Below, piece after piece: positions 1-9,924 of a DNA stretch of 64,000 nt (positions within the stretch are counted from its first letter, which is position 1; the number at the start of each line of letters is the position of its first letter). The stretch is from the NCBI GenBank assembly GCA_038503035.1, contig JAVSML010000028.1, positions 627,464 through 691,463 on the forward strand, in the 5' to 3' direction. A program made the translations under genes and the position numbers. The DNA is from Crocodylus rhombifer (lineage: Eukaryota > Chordata > Crocodylia > Crocodylidae). Under the pieces are notes generated by a model. The model saw only the letters and a list, made by a program, of their open reading frames with translations. It made no database searches and was not told the origin of the DNA.

Positions 1-1779
1 GCCACAAATCCAGACCCTCTGTCCCCCTCACCTCCTGAAGGCCAACTGCTCTGCTGTGCTGCTGCCCAACCCATGGCACCCAGGCTTGGGGGCTGCAGGC
101 CTCCCGGACTACTGGGATGAGGAGCTGCCCATACCTCCAACCTCCTAGCAGGGGTCTTCTCTAGTGAGGTGCCCTGGGGCCAACTCCCCCTCCCCCCCGT
201 GCCAGCATTGCACCCTAAGTGTGTCCATACTGTGTGTATCCTAAGTAGTGTGCAAATAGAAGTTTGCAAAGACTGAGGGGTGCCTCACCCACTACACCCT
301 GCTGCTGACCAGGTGAACCTGAATGCCTGGCATGGGGCCCTGATCTACAACAGCACAAGGGGCAAGCCCGGGCTGCCCCGCAACCCCAACTACCACCTGG
401 AAAGCTACCTGTGGCTGTGCTACATGCCCTTGCCCCCATTGCTGAGGAGGGCATCACTGCTGGCATTGACATGTTCCTCAGTATGTGAGAGGCCTCTGTC
501 TGCCTAGCTGCAGGGGCATGGGCTGTTCAAAAGTTGTGCACCATCTCCCACCTCCCTGTGTGCTGTGGGAGGCAGGAACTTGAGGCCAGGAGAGTGTGGG
601 CAGGCTGGGTGGAGCAGCCAGGGCCAGAGCAGGGAGAGCCTTCCCCCTCGTGCAGGGATTACCAATTGGCTGGTGTAGCTGGTGGCTCCACATGGTCATG
701 ACTGTCAATGATGGCATGCAGCCCTGGGTGGTGTTCTCAGACTGCAGGGTGTGACAGGTGGGCACCCAGCCAAGGGACCATCCAGGGAGGAGCTGTGGAG
801 CCAGTGGTGTCATGACCAGCTGCACCTCATGGAGAGGGCTGGAGCTACGGAGTTGGTGAGGCAAGCACTGGCCTGGGCTCCCCAAGCTGCTGGTGGACCT
901 TTGCAGCTGGTAGAGGTAACAGGATGGGGGTCTGCAGGCCCGAGGGGTCTTCCCTCGGTGATGTGTCACCGTAAGTGTCAGGCCAGGGCAGGGACTCAGG
1001 CAGGCTGTCCATGCTGCTGTAGACAGCATAGCTGCAGCCTGGGTCCTAGGGCGCAAGGATGTCCATTATTTGCCACTTAAAGGGTACAGACTTCCGGGCA
1101 CTTCCTGGCTGACAGTTATGGTCTGTGATGACAACCCATTGTGCCAGCAAGGCCTTGACCTTTATGCAGCACTGCTGCACCAACTCCATCGTGTTTTGCC
1201 TATGCTCCTGCATCCAGCCTGACAGCCCCTCATAGATGTGGGTGTTGGAGTGCCTGCCCCACTCAAAGTGGCACTACACCTCCATCCTACCCCACAGTGC
1301 CACAAGGTCACCAGTCTCTTCCTGCAACCAGTTGGGACCCTGGGTGGCAGACACAGGTGTGGGCATAGGCACGAGCAATAACAAGGCCAACATGGATTCC
1401 ATGCCACCTCTCTAGACCTCCATGTGGTTGTGTCCCTGTGCTGCCAGGCCTGGGCAGCTGCCTGCAATGCCCAGCACAGGGGCCTGCCATGGGAGTGACA
1501 GCTGTTCAGCTGAGGTGATGCCCCACAGGATATGCAAGCTCCAGGAAGGCTGCTTGGGGTTTGGCTGTAGGCAGCTGGAGCTGGACTCAGGAGCCAGAAG
1601 ATGCCTGCAGCTGGGCCTGGGGGCTGGCAGCAGCCTGCAGACCTGCAGGCCTGTCCAAGGGGACACAGGGGTCTGGAGTGCCCCAGGGCTTAAAATGCTT
1701 GAGGCAGCCCAGCTTTGGGCCAAGAGAGGCTTCTGCTCTCAGGCTGGCCCTTGAGTGGCTGGGAGCAAATTTGCTCCTA
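1..1779. other. GC-rich block, partly transposon-derived
   Basis: The block is clearly richer in G and C than the AT-rich DNA after it. Open frames run on both strands but have low-complexity composition (Cys, Pro, Ala, Ser), as GC-rich noncoding DNA does. The only recognisable coding signal is the Myb/SANT-like stretch on the minus strand near 1045-1350. The block passes directly into a palindromic repeat end at 1780-1966, so I infer that much of it is the inside of a DNA transposon whose other end lies left of the window. I do not recognise the rest. Confidence 0.4.
1045..1350 (-). pseudogene. Myb/SANT-like DNA-binding domain remnant
   Basis: Read on the minus strand, about 95 codons resemble a Myb/SANT-like (MSANTD, Myb_DNA-bind_4 type) domain. 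A Trp near the start is followed by an acidic stretch and LVALWG, then FEWGRHSN and IYEGLSGWM, a Cys/Lys stretch (CCIKVKALLAQW), and a DHN-x-(Q)-x-G-S-A turn before a closing MDILAP. This is the usual order: Trp with acidic helix, ALWG, R-x-N, IY, C-x-x-K-x-K-x-L, then the H/N-S/Q-G linker. One in-frame stop (TAG, complement of 1274-1276) breaks it, and the frame ends at 1046-1048. Such domains occur in the second ORF of PIF/Harbinger transposons and in host genes derived from it. The adjoining palindromic end favours a transposon origin, but no transposase is visible. The domain call is fairly secure; the link to a particular superfamily is inference. Confidence 0.6.
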
Positions 1780-1966
1780 GGTTGTGATTATATGTGCCTT
1801 AGTACGCAGTAAATCACAAGTAAATTTGTTACTTGCATTTGCAGGTAGCAAATTTACTCATGATTAATGGTTTTAATTGTGCAGTAAGTGTGTGCATGTG
1901 TAGACACATGTGCCTACTGACCAGTAAACTATGCTAATGAGCAGTTAAGTGTCTTGTATAGACATG
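1780..1966. repeat. Palindromic transposon end (MITE-like)
   Basis: AT-rich segment full of short inverted repeats, for example acaagtaaatttgttactt, then gtgtagacacatg, ending in a tagacatgcc terminus. The terminal motif (ggcatgtctata on the other strand) resembles the start of the repeat at 9424 (gggcatgtctacatgtg). I take it as one end of a nonautonomous or decayed DNA transposon that includes the GC-rich block to its left. No target duplication can be tested because the other end is outside the window. Confidence 0.45.
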
Positions 1967-2859
1967 CCTAGTCAGTCCACCCTCTTGGCCTTTCAACATT
2001 ACTGCAAGCTGAAGTTTGTGCTGCTATAATTGGACTGTTTCCAGAACCAATGAGCTTTCTGAATGTTAACTTGGGTACAGCTGTGCTACACTGAGGACTG
2101 AAGAACAGACGTATCTTCAGTATTCAAGTTTTAACTGGTCAGTGTTGCATAACATGAGCTTCAGTGTGATACCAACCAGTTCAATATGTCAGGACTTAAG
2201 AAATCATAAGCATTAGCAACACTTAAGAAGCTCTCCCATTCATAATTATATATATATGTATCACTTGGCAAGTGGCAGCCAAGTCACTACAAATACTCCA
2301 GACACCTAACCTTGTAAGGTCTATACTTGCTTGAGAACTGAATATTATTTGAATGACAGAAGGGTTTCTACTCTGATTCAAGGAAGTAGGCAGTATTGTG
2401 GCTCTTTTTTGTGGATGTTTCTTTGAGGAGGTAAAATTGACAATATTCTCGGTATCAAGTTGTTTATTTACAAAGAAATGCACGTGAAATCCCATCTGTC
2501 TGAACATGGGAGAAGGAAATGGTAGCAGGAATTTTCTTTGCTCTTAAATCCCTAAACGTGCCATTCCTTTAAGCTCTGTGCCTAGAAAGCCCTGACTTTC
2601 TGCTTCTTTACAGGATATTTATAGTGCATCCTCAGAAGGACACTTTCAGACATGTGCCACCCACCTGCCCCTGCTCAGATGCATCAAAACCAGTAACACA
2701 GCTGTGAGGGCACTCCAGGGACATCCTTAGTGCTCTCTCAAGCAGGCCAACGACCGACATCTCAAGACTACCCATAGTGGTCATGCAGGTGGAACAGATA
2801 TGGAGTGGCTTCACTGTCTGTGAACAGAAGTATCCTCCTGGGACATGTGAAGGACACCC
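1967..2859. other. No recognised feature
   Basis: AT-rich DNA with a short (TA)n tract near 2249-2262. I recognise no gene, RNA or transposon here. Confidence 0.5.
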
Positions 2860-3280
2860 TACCCACCCACATAGACACCTTAAGTGTATGCGCAGGTTTT
2901 ACATTTAGATTAACCTAACTAGGATTAGGTTATTTAAATACTCACCTGTGCAGACATTTGAGAGGTTTAAATCAGACAAAAATGGTGGGCCTGATCTAAA
3001 TAAGTTTGCTTACCCCAACTCCAAGGCTGAGTTCCTCCTTCCTCCTTCCCTCACCCCCCCCCCCCCAACCAACTGGGCATCTTTTAGCCCCCTAGTACCC
3101 TGAACCGAGATGGACAACCCCCTCACAGACCTACCAAGGCCCCCAGGAACCCATTGGTCCCCCTCTCTTTTGCCTACCCCTCCCTTTGCCCCAAGTTACT
3201 TATACTGGGTTCCCAGTACCGGAGAGTATATGCACAAGCGGCTCCCATTCTACGATCACATAGTTTACCCTTCTGGTTAA
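2860..3280 (+). repeat. Unnamed dispersed repeat A, copy 1
   Basis: This segment matches 34956-35350 over several ordered blocks: ggtttaaatcag followed by caaaaatgg; a CCCCAA...GCTGAGTTC block; TTTAGCCCCCTA; a block ending cagacctac; caagttact with ttcccag; and a final gatcacatag versus gatcatag. The copies are clearly diverged. A small palindrome (taacctaa / ttaggtta) lies near 2910-2935 and a poly(C) run at 3054-3066. The segment has no open frame. I do not recognise the family. Confidence 0.55.
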
Positions 3281-4595
3281 TGTAGATTAGCAGTATCTGA
3301 GTTAACTTTCAATAAGCTTGTTAGTCCTGGAAACAGTCTAGCTATAGCAGCACAGACTTCAGCTTGGGCTAATATTGAAAGGCAAGAGGGTGGACTCACT
3401 GTTAGGGGAGGTTACCCAGTGCCTAGAAAAACAAATTCTTATCTCCCCAACAATATGCAACAAGGTAATCTCAACCCTGTCAGTTGAGCACTGAACTGCC
3501 ACTTGTGTTGGGCAGTCCTTCCATCACTTCTAGCTGTCTTTACTATTTAAAAGGGCTTAGCTCTTTCTTGTATTGAATTAGAAAGGGTACACGGTATGCA
3601 TTTTGACTTAACAAGGTCTGTGGGTTTTTTTGTTTTTTAATCAAAGACTCATTTTAGCATCTCCCAACATAAGAATAGCTAATGTTCTCTGAGCAAACTG
3701 CAGGCTCAAAATCTTCAAGAAAGCTTTTCTCTTCCTTCCAGTATCCTGGACCTCCTAGGAGTTGATAAGAAGAACAAGGGCAATGCTTTAATGTTTTGTA
3801 GTAAAAAAGTATGCGTACAGCACCCAGCTATAGATTTAGAATGTATTTTAATAGAACTACAAAATGAGGTAAAGCAAGCGTGGCTGAAAATATTAATATC
3901 GGTCTCTCTTGATTATTTTTATTGATATATAGTGACTAGGTGCCTCAGTGATGGATGATGATATAAATCACTGAAATAAAAATACTGAATTGTATAATAT
4001 TTATGTATGAGTTAGGTAACACTTTTATTCATCCAGTAATTTCAGAAATTAGGAAGAAACTTTAGTGAATGGGCTTCATTTTTTGTGTTTTTACTTACTG
4101 GATTGCTAGTGTACGTACTATATTAATCATTTTATAAGCTCTGCAGTCTCCTTAGCTTTACTAAACCAGTGAAATACTCCTCTGATCTGCTTTGTATGAA
4201 TCCAGACAAAATCCCAGACGTGTTTGTGGTTTTATTAGTGATTGCCAGACCCTTAATTTGTCATGTTATGAAAGGACTGCAATTTACGTGCCTCCGTTGC
4301 ACATGCTCTCTTATATGTGTTTCACAACCCAGGAAACAAACCAAAAAAATGTTTTTTAAAAGGTGGGGAGGGCTAAAAAGAACATGGATGTTTGAAACTA
4401 TGGTATTATGATATGAAAATGAATGCAGCCTAAATACCAGTGAACACTAGAGGGCACACCACTGTGAATAATAAATTAATGTAAGGATAACACTTTTGGT
4501 CTCTTTGAAATGCAATTAACATTACTACCCTTTTAATTTTTAAAGGGAATTTTGCAAGATGCCAAATTGAGGGCCTTGAAAACCTTTGCATTTAA
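3281..4595. other. No recognised feature
   Basis: AT-rich DNA. One 80-codon frame (4169-4411, plus) has no recognisable domain and is of a length expected by chance. I see nothing supported. Confidence 0.5.
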
Positions 4596-4795
4596 GGCTG
4601 AAAGAAGCAGCAGTAGCTAGATGAACTTAATTGTCGATTGAATTGGGTGTGTTATTGTAGGCCAAACTAGAGGAGGCTCCAGAGGCATAAAGATTCATAA
4701 CACAATACAGCTATGGGAAATGATGAGGCTCATAGTACTTCAGGTAAATATGACTGAGAAGGTCTCTCTGTTCAAGCACTACATATGGACCAGTA
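4596..4795 (-). repeat. LTR-like repeat, 3' copy of gypsy 1
   Basis: Shares ordered blocks with 7986-8180: ggctgaaagaagca then cag/ag repeats; attgtag then aactag; tatggaaat; atacttca-agg; and tctctgttc. The copies are in the same orientation and flank the gag-pol remnant, as LTRs should. Exact ends and target duplications are not resolvable. Confidence 0.55.
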
Positions 4796-4949
4796 CTCCA
4801 TTTTTTCATAGACTCTATGGAAGTAGATGCTTCATTTTCAATGATAGAATTGTTGCCTTAGCTTCCATAGTGTTCTTCAAGTAAATACATTAGATGTCTC
4901 AGTACTTTCATCATGCATGTGGATAATTATAGCTCCATAGCCATATGGA

Positions 4950-5880
4950 CAACTGTAGTCACAATGGTAAGTAACATAGTGTAAATTCTGGGCCCTTCAC
5001 AAAGTTTTCACAGTTTCAAAGCTTCCCTGTACAGCAGTTGTCCAGGATAAGCTTGAGATTCCACAGAGTTGTCTCTTACTGTTCTATGACAGATGTTTAG
5101 TTTGGAATAAACTTTGCATACCAGGATGTAAGACCCCAAAAAGAGAATGTAATGCAGGTAAACCTTTTGGTGGTGGTGCCATTGTAACTGTAATAACTAT
5201 CTAGGTCAACTTTCAGTCATTTTTTGTAAAACCACATGCCCAAGGAAAGTAATTTCTGCCTGTCTGAAGTGATATTTAATAGAGTTCTATTTCAGTCTCC
5301 CTCTTAGTGCATTGTAATATGCCTATAAGTGTTTTTCATGCTTTTCTGTTGTTTTTCCAAACACAATAATGTCATCCAGATAACACTGGACTCCAGACTC
5401 GGTTTTCAAGGATTGCTGACATCAGGTCCATATAGCAGCTGTTGAAAATAGAAAACTCCAGAGTGTGGGGCAAATTATGTGAAGTCTCTATTATTCTTGT
5501 GTAATAATCCACAGTGTCATGCAGGCAGTGGATGAAGAGTGGAAAAAAAATCTTCATTCTGCCAAATTCTGCAAACCCTTCATCTGTATTTTGGAAAGGG
5601 TAGCTATCATATTACTATTACTTTATATTTGGCTTTTTAAAGTCTACTTAGGGACTAGTACCTCCAGTCTTTCTCTGCAACTCTGTAATTAGTGAAACCC
5701 ATTCAGAAGATTCAATTTCTTTCACAAGGTCATTCCTTACCAGTTTGTTTAAGCTCTTGCAACACTGTATCTCTCACTGAGAATGCAGAATATTTTCTGT
5801 TGTAAGGGTGTCACATTTGTTTAAGTTTTAATTTTGTGAACTAACTCTTTTTCATAACCTAACTGGTCTAATCTAGTTGG
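4950..5880 (-). pseudogene. Ty3/gypsy reverse transcriptase remnant
   Basis: The minus strand encodes a broken Ty3/gypsy RT. Its clearest part is the catalytic loop YLDDI followed by IVFGKT (complement of about 5350-5381). After it comes a stretch equivalent to the usual H-x-x-HL segment, a thumb-like LGMWFYKK and the motif WYAKFIPN, which matches the SYYxKFIPNFS region of the connection. Upstream lie remnants of the first RT block, including a VLQELKQT stretch before the fingers. Stops and shifts recur every few dozen codons, so no product is expected. The family call rests on the ordered motifs YLDD, LG-x-x-x-F and YxKFIPN. It sits between the protease-like remnant and the left LTR-like repeat. 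Confidence 0.75.
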
Positions 5881-6369
5881 TCGTCTGTACTATCTTTAAT
5901 AATAACAAATGGAAGTCTGCATTATCCTGTTGCTGTGTGGTGCTGGAGGAAGATGTACATTATTTGATGATTAATGTAGTAAATGGATCTCTGCCTAAGG
6001 TAGGGGTACCACTATGTAACATACAGAATTTAGCAGGCATGCAATATGTCGCAAAACTCACATTTACGTGCAAACAACTATGATTAGGAATGTGGTCCAC
6101 TTGGTAGCCCTTAAGTTGTAACCTAGGTTCAGAGTGTCAAAGTTGTAAATTATTACAAGCAAATAAATGTGGATAATATTACAATTGTTGAACCTGCCCC
6201 AAATGTTAATGTACGGGCTTGTCCATGTGGTAATAGAAATGAAACCTTGCAGTACATATTATCTTTGTGTATTTGGAAACACATGTATATGTCCTTGGGA
6301 CAGTAACAGCTGATATAACTTCATGTACCTGTTGTTTGAGCATTAAGGCATACTTCAACAAAATGTCTT
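5881..6369 (-). pseudogene. Ty3/gypsy protease-like remnant
   Basis: The minus strand between gag and RT shows scattered pieces of an aspartic-protease-type region. There is a TLTFGAGSTI stretch at the place of the usual LDTGA active-site block (here degraded, with no intact D-T-G) and a later GRDP-like block where family members have LLGRDWL. Frameshifts and stops run throughout. Position between gag and RT is the main support; the sequence match alone is weak. Confidence 0.45.
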
Positions 6370-6379
6370 CTTTTCTTGC

Positions 6380-7218
6380 TTCAGGATGTATTTGGTACCC
6401 ATGTTGGTCTGAGACAAAAAGAAATACAAAACTCTAAAGCTCTTCGTTTAGAGATGATACCTTTTATTAGACCAACTAAGAAATTGCAAAAAAATTATCT
6501 TCCTTTGCAAGCTTTTGGGCTCATGCACCCTTCCTCAGGCTTAGGGAAAATTAAAGATGGTACAAGTTCTCATAGACCAGGGGTGGGCAAAATGCGGTTT
6601 GGGGGTCAGATGCAGCCCACCAGGCCATTCTAGCCGACCCACAGGGCTCCTAAAAAAATTAGAAAATTAATATTTATCTTCCCTGGGCTGCCTGGCATGC
6701 AGCCCTTGATGGCTTGCCAAAACTCGGTAAGCGGCGCTCTGCCCAAAATAACTGCCCACCCCTGTCATAGACAAAAACAAATACAAAACTCTAAAACTCT
6801 TGATTAGAGTTTTGTATTTCTTTTTGTCTCAGACCAACACGGCTACCAAATGCATCCCTGAAACAGAAGATGCTGAATTTTTGCCAATTTTGGAATTATA
6901 AGCTTCATTGCTAAACACCTTTCTGCCATCTGACACCACCAGGGAAGAAATCCTACCTTATCTGCACATCAAAAAACACCTCGCACAAAGGAACTCTCTT
7001 GGACCCAGAGGAACATACATCCATCTTCAACTTCCTCTGTGAAAAATGAAGTTTATTTTTCTACCTATGGGGACTTGTACCATCTTTAATTTTCCCTAAG
7101 TCTGAGGAACGGTGCATGAGCCTGAAAGCTTGCAATGAAAGATGATTTTTTTGATATTTCTTAGCTGGTCTAACAAAAAGTATCATCTCTGAACCAAGAG
7201 TTTTAGAGTTTTGCATTT
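6380..7218. mobile_element. Penelope-tail inverted repeat inserted in gypsy 1
   Basis: The left part (6385-6577) and the right part (about 7040-7218) are inverted copies of one sequence. Both contain the 'tttattagaccaac' type tail and the 'aagcttt...ctgaggaa' block typical of Penelope-like 3' ends. A further tail copy lies at about 6780-6850. Flanks agree as cttttcttgc (6370-6379) and ctctccttgc (7219-7228), 8 of 10 identical, which I read as a worn target duplication. It splits the gypsy gag zinc-knuckle region from protease. The same architecture occurs at 58608-59250. Confidence 0.6.
6578..6764. mobile_element. 187-bp nonautonomous hAT element
   Basis: Terminal inverted repeats caggggtgggca (left) and tgcccacccctg (right) are flanked by a perfect 8-bp target duplication, tcatagac, at 6570-6577 and 6765-6772. 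An 8-bp duplication and CAGGGG-type ends are hallmarks of the hAT superfamily. There is no coding capacity. The inside (gcggttt...gcagccc; attttgggcagag) matches the ends of the 1,571-bp element at 40576-42146, so both belong to one family. It inserted into the Penelope-tail repeat, which had inserted into gypsy 1. Confidence 0.9.
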
Positions 7219-7900
7219 CTCTCCTTGCAGTATTGGTATCCAAGTTCTCTTGCAGGGCTCCAAGTATAATGTGCAGGGTATTGTAGAGAGGCAATAGTAG
7301 CATAGTTTTCCTTGCAAGTTTCAGGGTCATGGAACTTATGGTGTAACTTGCTTGTATTTTCTTTGGATTTTTTATGTGCCTTACTCAAACTTCCATTAAT
7401 AGTGGTTGCATGGTTTGAATGATATTTGATGTATGTTGACCTATTGCTTTTGATTTCACCACTGCAGATTCATTTTGACTAGCAATGGTTATAGCATTCT
7501 CTAAAGTCAGTTCTGGTTTAAATAAGCATGTTCTACTGCAAGGTGTAAGTGGTGTAAATCTCCTGTCTACTGGTTTTGTATTATTTGGTCTGCCATGTTG
7601 TGAAAATTGCCTGCAACAACCAGCTGCCGTAAAGGAGCACTATCTTGTTCTGTGAATTCTCCTGGTTTCTCTAAACAGTGGTGATATCTATAGAGTTAAT
7701 CTGTGACATAATCTTTGGGCACAGATGTTCTTTAAGATTGTGAGTGCAGTAACATAGTTTTCTTCAAAAGAAAGGGTGTAGAATACGCCCTGGTTCCCTG
7801 GTCTAAGACGCTGTATAAAAGTGCATGCCTTCTTGTCTCACCTAGTTCTGTCTTTAATGGACAGGATGTAATTGTGAAATGGTTTGAATCAAAGCAATGA
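7203..7900 (-). pseudogene. Ty3/gypsy gag remnant
   Basis: The minus strand reads as a broken gypsy gag. An early block with RRHALLYSVLDQGTRAYSTL corresponds to the usual 'A-x-L-L-x-x-L-G-x-x-(A/G)-x-x-(V/I)-(F/Y)' helix. It is followed by NYVTALTILK and later by PELTLENAITIASQ-ESA, a strongly conserved gypsy gag signature (ELTLxxAIxIAxQxEsA). The C-terminal part has the spacing of a zinc knuckle (SLQYPAHY and YCKERNAKL) but most Cys are lost. Several frameshifts and stops are present. The Penelope-tail element cuts the reading just after the knuckle. Confidence 0.7.
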
Positions 7901-7985
7901 AGGGTACTACAGACTCACGTGGCATAACAGAACAGATGCAGAAGGATTCCAGGGGAGCAGAGAATGGTACTGATTTGTTTTTTGG

Positions 7986-8180
7986 GGCTGAAAGAAGCAA
8001 CAGCAGCCAGATTAATACAATGCGTATTGTAGACCGAACTAGGAATACGAGACAAGAACTCATGAGCCTCTATTGTCCTCTACCCCTTTATGGAAATAGC
8101 AAGGTTCAAAATACTTCAAGGAAGCACAGCCATGCATATCCTTAGAGGTGTCTCTGTTCCAGCTTTGTACACAAGAGTGT
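7986..8180 (-). repeat. LTR-like repeat, 5' copy of gypsy 1
   Basis: Partner of 4596-4795, with the same ordered blocks in the same orientation, just upstream (minus strand) of gag. A primer-binding site is not recognisable next to it. Confidence 0.55.
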
Positions 8181-9423
8181 CTTTCTACAGTCTAGGGTTG
8201 ATACCATAATGACATACAAATTGATGTACAGAGATTATGTACAATATTAGTAGTGCAGGCTCTCACTTTATCCAGCCATCAAATTTTCTTGGTACTCATT
8301 AATAATCTGAAAAGACTGTGCTTGTAAAACTGAACTGGATATTAATTAAGGAAACTATATACATGGATGCTGAAACTGCTACTAGCCCTGCACCTAACTG
8401 CATGAAAACTAACCTCTTGGTTCCCACTCCAAACTCTTTCTCCCTGCGATGTTCTAGGCAGGCTGTACATCTCTCCTCTGAATTATTTTTGCTTTACTGG
8501 ATCTTTGTGGCTTTTTTTCTAACATTTGCTAACTTGTTGGGACAAGAGGCAACTAGTACATAGGCCATTCTAAGGATATTGCATTTACTGCCATTCAGCC
8601 ATACTACAATGCAGCCTGTTTGACTTCATGATCTTTCAGGTGTACCAGCCTTCAGACCAAGCTTGTTTATGCCACTGCAGCTGAGGGAATTGCTTTTATC
8701 TTATTGCTGCCTTCATTCTGTTGTATGGTGTTTTGTTGGCCCTTCGTATTGCTCATGTACCTTATTTCATCTGAATCTCCTAGCTCAAGCCAGTTAAGAG
8801 TTGAAATCCTTTGTATCCTCCTAGTCCTGACCTTGGCACTGTAGTCCAGGTCTCTGACTGACTGCAATAAACTTTGTAGTTTGTCTTTATTTTAGTCTTC
8901 ACTGCTGTTCTGAATCTATAGCTATCTTGTGTTGCTCTGAAGCTTAGTCTCTTGCTTTAGTCCTGTTTCATTTAGTCCCATTTTATGGAAGGATCAGCTG
9001 CGCTAGTGAAGTTTTCACTTACTGTGGCATAACTGCAGACACATGAACAGTTACTGCATGTCAGCCATTCTGCAGTTAAGTCCTCAGTCCCCGTTACTTC
9101 ATTTTTATTTGTTCATTTGACCATAAAAGGCATGCTGCCTCTATTTGCAGGCGCAAAGCATGAACCTGTTTCATCAGGTCAACTCTTACATTTCTTGGAA
9201 CTGCTGTTCAATCCACTTTAAACAAATCTCTTGTTGACTGCCAAGCTCATCCCACCTGAGAGCAGGGAATGGCTCTCTACAAGGCTTGCTTCTTGCAATC
9301 TGTCTAGTTCTTTAGCACAAAGTATCTTAAAGCCCCATTCTGTTTGGTGCTCTGTTGACAAACTATCTTCTATTTCACCAAGTCATGCATGTTGTAGTCT
9401 GAAAGGTATATCATGCTCAGTGG
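8181..9423. other. No firmly recognised feature
   Basis: AT-rich DNA with mixed short frames on both strands. It may include more of the upstream LTR of gypsy 1, but I could not match it. Nothing else is supported. Confidence 0.4.
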
Positions 9424-9588
9424 GCATGTCTACATGTGTATTTATGTGCACCTAAACTTAATGCACCTTTGCTTAATGTGCATTAAGGCAATTTAGGCAC
9501 ATGTCTACACATGGATGCGATAATGCATATTAAGGCACATTAAATTTAGGTGCTAATAGCTAAGTTGCGTTAGTACATGTGCAGACAC

Positions 9589-9598
9589 NNNNNNNNNN
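9589..9598. other. Assembly gap (10 N)
   Basis: Ten consecutive N, most likely a placeholder of unknown true length. It falls within a hairpin-rich repeat, where assembly or sequencing often fails. Confidence 0.95.
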
Positions 9599-9603
9599 TT
9601 TGC

Positions 9604-9646
9604 GCCTAAATTTGATACCTGCATAAAGCAGGTATCAAATTTAGGC
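9604..9646. repeat. Perfect 19-bp hairpin
   Basis: Arms gcctaaatttgatacctgc (9604-9622) and its exact reverse complement (9628-9646) are separated by the 5-base loop ataaa. Confidence 0.95.
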
Positions 9647-9924
9647 TTGCGTAGCCTTTAAATCATCATTTTTAAGGCACACTAAAGGCACATATATGTA
9701 GACATGTGTCCTTAATGTGCCTTAAAAATGGCAATTTTAGGCTAAGCCCGCTTAAAAGAGGCACATGTAGGCAAAGCTAATGAATCTGGCACCAGCAGTG
9801 ACTTCCCTTGACAATATCTTTTTCTCACATCCTAGCACTGGAGCCTCAAAAACATATTGTTACTATGAGGGTGCACTCAGCAGTGGTTTCTTTAGGATGG
9901 TTTACAATAGCTTGTTATCTGACT

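Larger units (their letters stand above)
4596..8180 (-). mobile_element. Decayed Ty3/gypsy LTR retrotransposon 1
   Basis: Reading the minus strand from 8180 down, the order is LTR-like repeat, gag with a zinc-knuckle-like end, protease-like stretch, reverse transcriptase, LTR-like repeat. This is the Ty3/gypsy gag-pol order. The flanking repeats (7986-8180 and 4596-4795) share a start (ggctgaaagaagca) and several later blocks in the same order. Every coding part carries stops and frameshifts, so the element is old. It is interrupted at 6380-7218 by a Penelope-tail inverted repeat that itself carries a hAT element. I did not recognise RNase H or integrase, and the space between RT and the left LTR (about 150 bp) is too short for them, so most of the 3' pol is probably deleted. 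Confidence 0.75.
9424..9780. repeat. Palindromic MITE-like repeat around an assembly gap
   Basis: The segment is built of hairpins. One pairs gtgcacctaaacttaatgca with tgcattaaggcaatttaggc (about 9447-9502). Another is a perfect 19-bp palindrome at 9604-9646. The ends are similar inverted (tgtctacatgtg on the left; cacatgtaggca on the right). The 10-N gap sits inside it. It resembles a nonautonomous DNA transposon without coding sequence; I see no clear target duplication. Confidence 0.55.

Noticed and set aside
1..1779. GC-rich 5' block as a CpG-island promoter
   Set aside because: CG dinucleotides are sparse by eye despite high GC, and it contains a transposon-type domain and ends in a transposon-like terminus.
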